A DNA stretch of 64,000 bases from contig JAUMIR010000004.1 of assembly GCA_030847615.1 (NCBI GenBank), positions 220,151,001-220,215,000 of the forward strand. Direction: 5' to 3'. This stretch comes from Gambelia wislizenii (lineage: Eukaryota; Chordata; Lepidosauria; Squamata; Crotaphytidae). The notes under the pieces were generated by a model. It worked only from the letters and a program-made list of their open reading frames with translations, had not been told where the DNA came from and ran no database searches. Positions 12,290 to 22,870 of the stretch are shown piece after piece (the first letter of the stretch is position 1; every line of letters begins with the position of its first letter). A program made the translations under genes and the position numbers.

Positions 12290-12475
12290 TAGCTTCCATG
12301 TCAGAGAGGCAGCAAATCTATTCTGGGTTTTAGTCCAGACTTTAAAGGAGTTATCCAAGGCACTGAACCCTATCCCCCAAATACGTTCAGCACCTTGGAT
12401 GGTTACCAGTACTTTAAAGTCTGGACTAAGTTTGGGCTAAAACCCAGAGGGATTCACCATCCTCTAGACATCAGC
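12290..12475 (+). repeat. Dispersed foldback repeat (best copy)
   Basis: Arms TTCTGGGTTTTAGTCCAGAC with TTTAAAGGAGTTATCCAAGG, and the inverted ACTTTAAAGTCTGGACTAAG with CTAAAACCCAGAGGGA. The other copies at 892, 10965, 37127 and 49735 share these segments. Confidence 0.65.
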
Positions 12476-12713
12476 ACCCACTGTGTTAAAACATCATGCT
12501 AAAGCCATAGTTAAGATAATGAGAATGAGCTGCAGGGAATCTCTAGCATATTCAGTCCTTCCCCCCTCCACTCTCTTTCTATGGTCCAGCTGCAAGGCAG
12601 GGATCAGATATTTTTGGTTCAAATTAATGACAGTTTAGTGTGTTGTCCAAATTCTAAACTGTTGCTGAAGTTAATTGTGATTTGTTTAACCCTCACGCAC
12701 TAGTGTTGACATC

Positions 12714-13071
12714 CAGCACGGTGTAGTGGTTGGACTAGGAATCCAGGAGACCAGGTAGTGAATCCCCACTTAGCCATGGAAACCCACCCTGTGACCTTGG
12801 ACAAATCACACACTCTCAATATTAGAGGAAAGCTGCAGCTCTTGATGATGATGATGCCCTTTTCCCAATAATGGGACTCAAAATGGCTTACAACTTATTA
12901 AAAACTATGCAAAAACATCAATCTAAACTTTAGATTGATGTTTTTGCATAGTTTTTAATAAGTATAAATATAAAAGTGATGGCAAACTACTCTGAATTAA
13001 ATCCAGCCAAGAAATTTCTATGATAGGGCCACTATACATTGGGGTTGACTTGAAGGCACATAACAACTAGG
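12714..13071 (+). mobile_element. Sauria-type SINE interrupted by an insertion
   Basis: The head (CACGGTGTAGTGGTTGGACTA) and tail (GGTTGACTTGAAGGCACATA) are clear, but about 135 bp of L2-like 3' sequence with a perfect inverted repeat is inserted in the middle (about 12836-12973). Confidence 0.85.
12893..12963. repeat. Perfect 35-bp inverted repeat with 1-base spacer
   Basis: 12893-12927 is the exact reverse complement of 12929-12963, with only C12928 between. It lies inside an L2-like insertion in a Sauria SINE. As RNA or single-stranded DNA it could form a 35-bp hairpin, or a cruciform in duplex DNA. Confidence 0.95.
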
Positions 13072-13187
13072 TTTTTAAAAAACAAAACAAAAACAAAACT
13101 TAAATCATGACTTGCTGTGTAACTTCTGACCCCAATGAGAATTTCAGTGTATTGAAGATAAGGTCAAGGTCCATATCAGGGTTAGTA

Positions 13188-13401
13188 CAGTTGTCCCTCT
13201 GTATCCATGGATTTGGTATTCATGGCTTGAAAATATTCTTTAAGAAATAATAATCCAAAAAGCAAAGCTTGATTTTGCCTTCTTATATAAGGGACACCAT
13301 TTGGCTATGCCATTGCATATAATAAGATTTGAGTATTCACAGTTTTTGGTATCCATGGGGGATCCTGGAACCAAACCCCAGCGAATATGAAGGGACAACT
13401 T
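13188..13401. mobile_element. Tc1/mariner-superfamily (Tigger-like) MITE
   Basis: Inverted ends CAGTTGTCCCTCTGTATCC and GAATATGAAGGGACAACTT are flanked by TA on both sides (13186-13187, 13402-13403). The sequence recalls mammalian Tigger-derived MITEs with ATCCATGG and GGATCCTGGAACCAA near the ends. Confidence 0.82.
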
Positions 13402-13705
13402 TATAAAACATAACACTTCTTGTAATCTGGAGTACTGTATTACCTGAGGCTACCACCCACTTCTCCCCAATGGGAAAAAAGGCCTTTCCCCCTTTATGGG
13501 GCCAACCTTTTGATAACCAGAGCACATAATTTCTGCTTCAGTTCATTAAGTTTGCTCAAAAGAAAGCATGGGAGATACTTAAATTTTTTTGTCCCAATTG
13601 GCTGGGGTGGGATGAAGTACTCCAACGGTGTATATTGATAATTTTGTTGGAACACTTTTTTGGCCCAATTCCCTTTCTTTCTTTCTTTGCTTGTATGCAG
13701 ACATA

Positions 13706-14308
13706 GGGCCCATGTCTACACAAGGGGAAAAATCCCATATACCTCATAGTATTGGCATCTCGCAGCAGCAGCGACATGTCCAAATGGTTTTTCTGGCCTC
13801 GGGAGCCCCCATAAGCCTTGTATTCCTGATGGTTGTGGTGAGTTATTTACTTGTGCTAGTTCTTCACTGCAGCCAGGGTGTTTTTTTTTAAGTCATCCCA
13901 AGGTGCGCTGGTGTGATAGAGCTATTCTCCAATTGTGTAAGAAAGCAAAACAGAAAATATTGATCCTTTTTATCACCTTAGCAACCAATCACTAAGGTGA
14001 AAATCCAACATGGTGGCAGTGGGTGCTTGCCCTCCTAGCAAGCCTCGCCCATGCTCTCACCTGACCAAGCAGCTTTGTGCTTCCCTTTGAGTGTTTTTAT
14101 TGTACAATATCCAAATGATCAAAAATGCACACCCACCTCGTGGTTTGTAAAAAAAGTACAGGGAATCTGCGAAGGCTTTTACCTCATTGCTTCTGCCGTT
14201 TTGGCCCCCCCTCCTTCCAAACAGTGTGAATTGGCGCTGGATCCTGTTTAGACGGGTAGGATTCCCAGTGAATTCCATGAAGGGTATTTTCACTGTTTAG
14301 ATGGGCCC
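13706..14308. mobile_element. Non-autonomous element with GGGCCCAT termini
   Basis: Starts GGGCCCATGTCTACACAA and ends TTTAGATGGGCCC. ATA flanks both sides (13703-13705, 14309-14311). It is 603 bp with no transposase. Confidence 0.6.
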
Positions 14309-14730
14309 ATAGTTACATAGTTATAGTTAGATGGGTCTTTATTTGTAACAAAGACATAGTTACAAATGCATACCTACATATTGTCTCCTGACCTGACTCC
14401 TGAAAACCTACTTTAACAGCCAGCAGCCACACCAAGTGACAGGTCTGTTCTGCTGATAATCCATGGTGCTGAATCCAAACCTCTCACAACAAATGCTGAC
14501 AGTTATTTATGAGCACACATCCTTGAACCCAACTTAGTGCCAGCATGGAGTAGGTGTGGGACTGGTATAACTTAGCTTCCGGCCTCCAGCAGAACCTAGC
14601 AGAAAACAATTCTGTTGGCACATCGCTGAAATTAATCAGAAAAAGATTCTTCTAGCAGAAGGGCATTTCTGCTGGTAAAAAAAGGCCTGTGCCTAATCCT
14701 TATCCCCTATTACCAGTGCATCTTTGGAGA

Positions 14731-15554
14731 GTATCACACTACAGTGTTATAGCACTATTATTCCACTTTAACTGTTCTTATTGGGATATGTAGTTTGCAA
14801 TCCAATAAGTTGAGATGTTTTTACTGCTAAAGGGTTAACTGACAGAAGCAAACAGAATGCTTGATGTAACTTTCTGCTGAAATGTGATAGGGCTTTCCAG
14901 AAGAAGAGGTGTGTTCAAGTCCTTCTCTTTGTCTGGAAAGCTACCATTGTGTTTTGCCAGTCGCCATGATACCTTTTTAGAGTGAGGACCTACCTTGCAG
15001 GGGTCCTGCATATTTTGTTTGTAATCATGTAGTATTTAGTCATTTTACTAATTTTAGACTTCAATTACCTTTATGCTGCTGATGTTTTGTGAGAAATACT
15101 CTAAGACTGTGAGTAAAGATGTTTTTATACTTTTAAACTACTTTTAAGTGTTTTTGAGTCCTTTTTATGCTAGAAATATAACTTGGGGAGGTTGTGTGGT
15201 GGTTATCTTAAGCTTGCATGCTGGAATCAATACACATCTGCTGCATATGTGTTTTAAAGAGTTAAACTCTGCTGATTTACTATGCTTTCTAAGGAAGTTA
15301 AAGCTATCAGTTTTATAGTGCCTGTCTTGTAAGGTTCTTCCAGTAAAGCACAGGAGGGAAACATTGTTATTCCCAACAGTTCTGGCTGCCTCCTGTGGAA
15401 TCCTGGGATTTGCAGTTTAGGGAGGGGTGTTTAGAACTCTCAGCCAGGGAGCTCTTAGGCTTCACTAAACTACAAACTCCAGAATTCCACAGGAGGCAGC
15501 CATACCAGTTAAAGTGGAATAATAGTGCTATAACAGTGTAGTGTGATAAAGTCC
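14731..15554. repeat. Foldback repeat family with TATCACACTACA ends
   Basis: The left end (TATCACACTACAGTGTTATAG, then ATTATTCCACTTTAACTG) is repeated inverted at 15503-15548. The inner part at 15383-15505 is itself a foldback around GGCTGCCTCCTGTGGAAT and ATTCCACAGGAGGCAGCC. About 580 bp of unassigned sequence lies between the left arm and the inner foldback. Confidence 0.65.
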
Positions 15555-15740
15555 TATGTGTTAAATGAGTTAACACATTAGGCACACGGTTAGAAGAGGT
15601 ACTCCATCAAGTGCTGAAAGCTGTCCATTTGTCATACTACATGATGGTCTTCAACTGCATATCTTACCCTGTACATGCTTTGCTTCGAGATTGGTCACTG
15701 GAGCTAAACATGCCCTTAATTTACAAGTCTACTTGCTGAA

Positions 15741-16449
15741 CCTCTCCATTGACACCCCCTTGTCGTGGGAGAGAGGCTTGCGTACCCTAATGATGTTTTG
15801 AGCTAAGCTGGCGGTGGCATAATAGCCACTGGTAGGGTCTCCCATGCCAGACAGGTCAAAACCGAAGGGTCTGACAAAGAGCGTCAAAGGGCAGGATGGG
15901 CTCTCTAGCCTTGTGGCAACCGTCCTAGGAGAAGGAAAACTCTAATCCCAAACCCAGGCAGATGGTGCTCGTCCAACCCTGTAAGGTCAACCATCTAAGA
16001 GAAGGAAACTCTAATCAAACCTACGGCCCGAAGACCTCACTGCCACGTCCATGCTTGCAAGGCCACGGCAGATGAATCTCTGGTTTAAAGGGTGAGGCCA
16101 GTTCTGTGCACGCTGAGCTCCACCAGAAAAATCCATTGCACAGGCTCGAAGGACAAATCCATTTGCAAAAAAAGCCCTGTAGCGACTGGCGAGGGACGAA
16201 ACCGGCAGGTGTAAAGATGCACTGGAAGCCGCAGCCCCAACCCAGCATGCAGGCGGTTCAGGACATTGGTTGCTCAAGCCTGACCCGGGAGATGACAGTC
16301 TTGTTCGGCAGCATCCTGAACGACCAAGCAGCCTTTTTTAAGGAGAGCACTGCTTGCTCCATATGGAGAGGGGCCTAGAAAAGGTGGCCGAACGAAAGCT
16401 CATCCCCAACTACCTGGTTGGCTAACCGCGGCCAACGGGAATCTTCTGA
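15741..16449 (+). promoter_or_regulatory. 5' leader (UTR) of the full-length LINE
   Basis: About 700 bp separate the element start from the open frame at 16450. The extreme 5' end can form nested stems: CCTCTC (15741-15746) with GAGAGG (15771-15776), enclosing GACA with TGTC around a C-rich loop. In the related element at 4381 the inner stem is GGCA with TGTC, still paired through a wobble. The leader contains a 90-codon open frame at 16106-16378 with no recognised domain. Internal promoter activity is usual for such leaders but is inferred, not seen. Confidence 0.6.
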
Positions 16450-16539
16450 TGCGGTCAAACCAAGGCAAAGAAACAAAGGCACACACCGGCCTCCAAAGGT
16501 GTAAATAAACTGACACTTGCATGCTGGAACATCAGAACC

Positions 16540-19500
16540 ATGCAAGATTCTGAAGATAGTGGATGGCCTGAGCATCGTTCTGCCCTAATAGCCCTTGAAC
16601 TATCACGGCTTAATATTGACATCGCTGCTCTTAGTGAAGTTCGCTTCCACGAGGAAGGCAGCCTTAAAGAACATGGCGCCGGCTACACACTTTACTGGTC
16701 TGGCAAACCCAAAACCGAAAAACATCTTTCAGGAATAGGCTTTATGATTAAAAACTCCATTGCCTCCAAACTCGAAACCTTGCCAACAGGACACTCTGAT
16801 CGCATTATTTCCTTACGCCTCCCACATGTTGTTCTCTTTAGTATATATGCCCCAACTATGCAAGCCGACCCTGTAGAGAAAGACAAATTCTACACAGACC
16901 TACGCCAACTCATACAAAAAGTCCCTGTAGAAGATAAAATTATTATCCTTGGTGACTTCAATGCCAGAGTAGGAAAGAACTCCGAAGCCTGGAAAGGTGT
17001 CTTAGGCAAGCATGGTGTTGGAAATTGCAATGATAACGGACACCTCCTGCTAGAGTTCTGTGCAGAACAACAGCTGACTATTACAAACACAATCTTTCAG
17101 CAGAAAGATAGCTTGAAGACAACCTGGATGCATCCCCGATCCAAACATTGGCACCTCATTGACTACGTTCTAGTCCGTCAGAGAGACATTCGTGATGTCC
17201 GTCATACACGAGTGATGCCCAGTGCAGAATGCCAAACAGATCATCGCCTCGTCAGATGTAAACTAAATCTTCATCTTAAGTTCAAACCTAAGAGGGGTGG
17301 CATCTTAAAGAAGAGACTCCAAGTCAACAATCTTCAACAAGCTACCATGAGAGACAACTTCCAGGCAAATCTACAAACGAAACTTGAAGACCATCCTACA
17401 GATCCTTCTCCTACAGTGCTTTGGCAACATATCAAAAACAGTATCCTCCAGTCTGCAGAAGAATCCCTCGGGTTCTCCCACAAGAAAAATCAAGACTGGT
17501 TTGATGAAAACAACCAAGAGATCCAGGAGCTGTTGGCAAGGAAGAGAGCTGCTCACCAGGCATACCTCGCCCAGCCAACCTGTCATGTAAGAAAAGCAGC
17601 TTTCCGCCTCACATGTAGCAAACTACAACAAAAACTCCGAGACATGCAGAACAAGTGGTGGATCAATATAGCAGAAAAGACACAACGCTGTGCAGATCTG
17701 GGTGATCATAGAGGATTTTATGAAGCTCTTAAAGCAGTGTTTGGACCTACTTATCAGGTCCAAAGCTCCTTATACAGTACAGATGGTCAAACATTAATTA
17801 CTGATAAAGCCTCCATCCTAAATCGTTGGGCTGAACATTTTCAAAGTCTCTTTAGCGCCAACCGAGTAGTCCAAGCCTCAGCTATCCAATATATGATACA
17901 AAAACCAATGAAAAATGAATTGGACATAGCTCCCACTTTGGAAGAGACCCTTAAGGCCATACAGCAGATGAAAAACGGCAAGGCAGCTGGGATTGATGGA
18001 ATCCCACCTGAAGTTTGGAAACACGGAGGTCATGCACTCCACGAAAAATTCCACGAATTCCTTGTGAATTGCTGGGAAAAAGGGGAACTGCCATCAGACC
18101 TCCGAGATGCAGTCATCATCACCCTGTACAAGAAAAAAGGAGCAAAATCCGATTGCTCAAACTATCGAGGCATAACACTGCTCTTTATTGCTGGAAAAAT
18201 CCTTGCAAGGATACTCCTGAACAGATTAGTTCCTGCTATTGCAGAAGAACTTCTCCCTGAAAGCCAATGTGGCTTCAGAGCCAATAGGAGTACTACAGAC
18301 ATGGTATTTGCCCTTAGGCAACTGCAAGAAAAATGTAGGGAGCAGAACAAGGGTCTCTATGTAACATTTGTCGACCTCACCAAAGCCTTTGACACTGTAA
18401 GTAGAAAAGGTCTGTGGCAGATCCTGGAAAGACTAGGATGTCCCCCCAAATTCCTTAAAATGATTATCTTGCTACACGAGGGCCAGCGTGGTCAAGTCAG
18501 ATATGGCGATGCTCTTTCAGAGCCCTTTCTAATAACTAATGGAGTGAAGCAAGGTTGTGTTCTTGCACCAACTTTATTTACAATCTTCTTTAGCACGATG
18601 CTCCAAAGGGCTATGGCAGAGCTTGAAGAAGACGACGGCATCTATATACGCTACCGTACTGATGGTAGCTTGTTTAACTTAAGCCGTCTGAGGGCTCACA
18701 CTAAGACTCTAAACTATCTAGTCCGTGAGCTGCTCTTCGCCGATGATGCTGCCCTTGTTGCCCACACAGAAGCAGCTCTGCAGCGCCTAACATCCTGCTT
18801 TGCAACAGCTGCAGAGCTGTTTGGGCTAGAAGTCAACCTGAAGAAAACAGAAGTTCTTTACCAGCCTGCACCACAGGACGAACACCACCATCCCCACATT
18901 GCCGTCAGCAAATCTGTGCTCAAGTCCGTTCAGCAGTTCACCTACCTGGGAAGCATCATCTCCTCAGATGCCAAGATTGACAAAGAGATCGATCACAGAT
19001 TAGCAAAGGCATATAGTGCATTTGGAAGACTTCACAAAAGAGTCTGGAGCAATAAACACCTGAGGCAAAGCACACAAATCAGTGTGTATAGAGCCATTGT
19101 ACTGTCTATCCTTCTTTATGGATCTGAAACATGGGTCACCTATCGCCACCACCTACGACTCCTCGAGCGCTTTCATCAGCGCTGTCTATGCACAATCCTA
19201 AATATACACTGGACTGACTATGTGACGAATGTTTCTGTCCTTGAACAAGCAGGGATCACCAGCATTGAAGCCATGATATTGAGAACACAGCTGCGCTGGG
19301 CAGGGCACGTTTCTAGGATGGAGGACCATCGCCTCCCAAAAATACTACTCTACGGTGAACTCGCCACGGGTCAGCGTAAGAGGGGCGCTCCAAAAAAGCG
19401 ATACAAAGACTCCCTGAAACAACATCTCAGGCTCGGCCAAATTGATCACCAACAATGGTCCGCCCTGGCCTCACATCGGGAGGCATGGAGACGCACTATC

Positions 19501-19698
19501 CACAATGCTGCAGCCTTATTTGAGAACTCACGACGAACAAGTCTTGAAGATAAACGACAACGCAGAAAGAATCACAACCCAAAAACATCACCCAAGGAGA
19601 CCTTCTGCTGTGCTTTTTGCAACCGGACTTGTTTATCTCGGATTGGCCTTTTTAGTCATCAGCGCGCTTGCAGAAAGCGCAGGATGAGTCCTTCCTGA
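16540..19698 (+). CDS. LINE polyprotein: AP endonuclease + reverse transcriptase + C2HC zinc finger
   Basis: This 1,052-codon ORF (from the first ATG) encodes the proteins for target-primed reverse transcription. The AP-endonuclease domain covers about residues 1-240: LSEVRF, IYAPT, GDFNARVG (138-145) and TDHRLV (233-238). The reverse transcriptase spans about 470-790: motif A with FVDLTKAFD (Asp612), GVKQGCVLAP (668-677), and the catalytic FADD (733-736). A basic region follows, then C1024-x2-C1027-x12-H1040-x3-C1044, a C2HC finger. The frame is also open upstream from 16450 (after a TGA at 16447-16449), and the codons just before the ATG read LTLACWNIRT, the conserved first endonuclease strand with its asparagine. 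The true start is therefore probably upstream and non-AUG, or the ORF is reached by readthrough. No frameshift or internal stop is present. Confidence 0.93.
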   Translation: MQDSEDSGWPEHRSALIALELSRLNIDIAALSEVRFHEEGSLKEHGAGYTLYWSGKPKTEKHLSGIGFMIKNSIASKLETLPTGHSDRIISLRLPHVVLFSIYAPTMQADPVEKDKFYTDLRQLIQKVPVEDKIIILGDFNARVGKNSEAWKGVLGKHGVGNCNDNGHLLLEFCAEQQLTITNTIFQQKDSLKTTWMHPRSKHWHLIDYVLVRQRDIRDVRHTRVMPSAECQTDHRLVRCKLNLHLKFKPKRGGILKKRLQVNNLQQATMRDNFQANLQTKLEDHPTDPSPTVLWQHIKNSILQSAEESLGFSHKKNQDWFDENNQEIQELLARKRAAHQAYLAQPTCHVRKAAFRLTCSKLQQKLRDMQNKWWINIAEKTQRCADLGDHRGFYEALKAVFGPTYQVQSSLYSTDGQTLITDKASILNRWAEHFQSLFSANRVVQASAIQYMIQKPMKNELDIAPTLEETLKAIQQMKNGKAAGIDGIPPEVWKHGGHALHEKFHEFLVNCWEKGELPSDLRDAVIITLYKKKGAKSDCSNYRGITLLFIAGKILARILLNRLVPAIAEELLPESQCGFRANRSTTDMVFALRQLQEKCREQNKGLYVTFVDLTKAFDTVSRKGLWQILERLGCPPKFLKMIILLHEGQRGQVRYGDALSEPFLITNGVKQGCVLAPTLFTIFFSTMLQRAMAELEEDDGIYIRYRTDGSLFNLSRLRAHTKTLNYLVRELLFADDAALVAHTEAALQRLTSCFATAAELFGLEVNLKKTEVLYQPAPQDEHHHPHIAVSKSVLKSVQQFTYLGSIISSDAKIDKEIDHRLAKAYSAFGRLHKRVWSNKHLRQSTQISVYRAIVLSILLYGSETWVTYRHHLRLLERFHQRCLCTILNIHWTDYVTNVSVLEQAGITSIEAMILRTQLRWAGHVSRMEDHRLPKILLYGELATGQRKRGAPKKRYKDSLKQHLRLGQIDHQQWSALASHREAWRRTIHNAAALFENSRRTSLEDKRQRRKNHNPKTSPKETFCCAFCNRTCLSRIGLFSHQRACRKRRMSPS

Positions 19699-20883
19699 AT
19701 CTTCGTTTGCGAAGAAAAGCCAGAGAGAGAGAGAGACTTGCTGAAGCATGTATCTCTGAGGAAATGTTATTGTGAGAGGTAAAACATACTGATCAAGTAA
19801 AATATGCATTTCCTTCCAACTAATTTGACCCTTTGCATTAGGACTGCACTGTAAAGAACCCACCAGCATTTTGAATGCAAATGATAGTTTTAACTAAAAT
19901 TGTCAAGCATAATCACATGCTCCAGAACTGAGCCTGGGCATTAGAAATATGTTGCAAGGCACAACACTAGAGCATCCTTCCTCAAATCTGTTCCATGTTC
20001 TCTTGTGTCACTCTGAAGAGTTAGTCAACTGTTGCATTCCCTGTGGATTAATGGTGGGATAGTGCCTAGCAAGTCTTGTAAAGAGAGATGAGCAACAGCA
20101 AGCAGCTTTAAAAATACCTTCTTTGAGAATGAACTCTAATAAAGGACTTTAAATTCTGGGATCCAATGACAACAAGGACAGGAATAAATAGGGGGCAGAA
20201 GTGCCTAAACAGAGCAGAATTCATTATGAAAGAGCCTGCCCTGTGGTACAGTCCAATTTGCTCAGAAGAAATTGCATGGCAACCAAAAATGACACTGTCT
20301 CTTTGAAAACAATTGTGGAGACAGTGGCAAAGGCGCATGAATTCAATTATGACCCTTTCTAGGGGTGGTAAGCAAATGAGACAATTATATTTCCATTGCA
20401 AAGCTGGACTATAACAATATTCAAAGCTTTTCTTAATGGATTCAAGTTTGTATCTGCTTCTTTAAAAATGCTAACTGGTCCAAAATAGCAACAATCAAAT
20501 TGATCACATCACTGATTAGTTAACATGCCAACATGATGCTGAACTATTTAATGCAATTGCATCCAGGTTGGACATGGTGCATTTATCATCATTCATCTGC
20601 TTGGCTCTGTTATCTATAATTGCATTACTTTTTTCCTTCCTTTTGGAGCTGAACAGAAGCTCATTACTAAATAATGAGATATAATCCTATAATATCAACC
20701 TGAGTTCATAGTGGAGATCGTCACCTCTTCAAAGGAGATGCTTCTAGAAGCAATAACATCTTTTTTTAAAAAAAGAAATGTTTAATCAAGGAACTGGCCA
20801 GCAAATCTTTATTGGTGTATTTGTATAAACAATCATGGGACAATTCAAAGACATAGTTGTGTTAGTCTGGATCAGTATACAAA

Positions 20884-21021
20884 GGGATCTTGTACAACTT
20901 TGAGACTAACTGAGAGAAAGAAGTTAGTAGCATAAGCTTTCATAGACTTAAGCTTATGCTATGAAAGCTTATGCTACCAACTTCTTTCTCTCAATTAGTC
21001 TCAAAGGTGCTACAAGATCCT
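20884..21021. repeat. Inverted pair of a dispersed repeat end
   Basis: GGGATCTTGTACAACTTTGAG ... CATAAGCTTTCATAG (20884-20945) is repeated inverted at 20959-21021 with a 13-bp spacer. CTCAAAGGTGCTACAAGATCC followed by TTAGTCTGGATC-type sequence is a motif I have seen as the end of a widespread amniote repeat, possibly Penelope-like; the family is not certain. Confidence 0.6.
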
Positions 21022-22369
21022 TTTGCAATAATTGGATAAGAATAGTACCATTAGAAATGAGCCTTTCAAAATGATGCTTTCCCACATGGATTTGCAAATC
21101 CATATTAAGACCATGAGTCCAGAAGAATTTACATTATTTGCCTATTGCAGCAAAAGCAAGTGGTCCCACAAAAAACTTTAAAAAGGTTTTGTGGGATTGG
21201 GGGGGTGGGGTTGGACTACAGGTTTTAAGTCCCTCAAACAATATACCAAGTGGCCACAGTGGATGGGGTTTCTGAGAGTTGTAATTCAAAAATTAACTTC
21301 CCCAAGTTCTGGTCTCACAGCACTTTAAAAAGTAACAGGCTTTTCCTAGCCAAGGATCTCCTGCATCAGATGCAAGATGCTTTTCTTGCAGCTGTTGGCT
21401 GAGGCAGTCTGATCTCAGCTTGACCCACTCTTGATTGCTGTCAAAATCTGATTTCATAACATTGTCATCACTGCATCAATTATGCAAGTTAAGTCAATCC
21501 AAAGTAGATTTTGCACCCCAGCTATTGCCACCTGTGGCACAGAATGCATTAATCTTGCTAAACTAACAGCTTAGGTTTGATTGCCCAACTATAAGCTGTT
21601 ATTTTTGTTATTATTATTAAGACACTTGTAAGAGGAGTTCTTTACTTCTAGAAATCAATGGATGATGAAAACAATGTCTGGACTGTTTGTGATCATTGTG
21701 ATGTGTGTCTAGACCAGAAGTAAGGCCATCACATGTCTAAAATATCCATTTTTGCTAGTTAAATGCCCACTGAGTGGAGCTTAGATGCTGCTGGCTAAAT
21801 AAGAGAACATCTCACATTTGAAGTGGGGTGTCTGTCCTTTGTTAAAGGAAGCAGTGGTCCCAGTTAGGAAGAGTGAAGCAACTTGAGTTATACGGAGCGG
21901 GGGGAGTGTAGCAACTTCGACCCTGCACTACAGTTCTCCTAAACTAGCATCCCACCCTGAGATGCATTGAAGGGTGCTGCCTCTTCACCACATCTAAAAT
22001 AAGACTCAGTAACCAATCTAGTCAGATTCTGTTCATGGAATGCAGGGCACGATTTTGTTCTTCACCTCGAGCAGTGAAATGTATGGGATCTCCTCCATGA
22101 GTTAGTGATGCCCTATTTCAGATCTTTCCTTTGAGTAGCCATGATGAAATGTGATATGGCAGAACAATTACATTCTTTCTTAACCCATGCCAGTCACACT
22201 TCTGGCCAAGCTAAACAGGGGTTTCCAGCTTTGGCAACTTTCATAGGTGATCTGGATCTGAAAGACAACAGTAGTCTTTCTACTAAATACTTTGGGGGGT
22301 GTTCAGTTAGTTTTGTTAGCAGCAGTACAGTTAATTTTGTTAGCCTGGTTTGGACAGGTTGCAGGGGTG

Positions 22370-22870
22370 TTAGATCTGACTGGGAAGTGGTTCATTTCCC
22401 CTCAAAACGAACTCTTGGGTCAACACTGGCAGTGCCCCACAGCTCTCTGGCAATTGATGTATGAGGTTCCACAAGCCTTGGGTATTTTTTTTAATCACTT
22501 ATGCTGCTTAACATCTATAATCTAAAGGAAGGTGCTGAGAGAAATCATCCAGAGCTTTGCTGATGGGTATCATAAATAAGCCAATACTGTTTCCCTTGAG
22601 TTCTATATTTCATTCACTAAGCATTTAAGACCAGCTTTCTCACTTCTTGAGGCTATAGTTTTCTCAGCTCTTGAAGCTGAAGCTGAATGGATGAGCTTAA
22701 ACAAGCTGAAATTGAATCTAGATAAAATGGAGATACTGCTGATACAAAACTCTAGCATGGTAGAGGAGGTCATCTTTCTTTTGACAAATGGTTCAATAAA
22801 ACCCATATCTGATCAAACTAGGAATGGAGAGGTGCCTCTGGAACCGCTTTGCTACTAGAGAGGCACAAGC
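22370..22870 (+). mobile_element. Probable L2-like LINE reverse-transcriptase relic
   Basis: Plus-strand frames contain, in decayed form, phrases such as LNKLKLNLDKMEILLI, resembling the segment after the YADD box of L2-type reverse transcriptases. No intact frame remains, and assignment rests on this short similarity. Confidence 0.4.

Larger units (their letters stand above)
15741..19735 (+). mobile_element. Full-length APE-type non-LTR retrotransposon (LINE) with 10-bp target-site duplication
   Basis: The unit begins CCTCTCCATT and ends in a GA dinucleotide tail. It is flanked by perfect copies of ACTTGCTGAA at 15731-15740 and 19736-19745, which define both ends. Order: a leader of about 700 bp, one long ORF (first ATG at 16540), stop at 19696-19698, a 6-bp-stem hairpin (19700-19705 with 19710-19715), then (GA)n. 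The leader closely matches 4381-4803. The ORF joins an AP endonuclease, a reverse transcriptase and a C-terminal zinc finger, the layout of single-ORF LINEs. The clade is uncertain: the short 3' end and domain set recall RTE-like elements, but it is clearly not the BovB family seen elsewhere in the window. The intact ORF and perfect duplication indicate a recent insertion. Confidence 0.93.

Noticed and set aside
16011..16277. Two overlapping minus-strand frames in the LINE leader
   Set aside because: A related frame at 4683-4913 merely reflects the shared leader sequence; no domain is seen and the strand is opposite to the element.
22141..22464. 107-codon plus-strand frame
   Set aside because: No family resemblance; it overlaps the start of a decayed L2-like segment.
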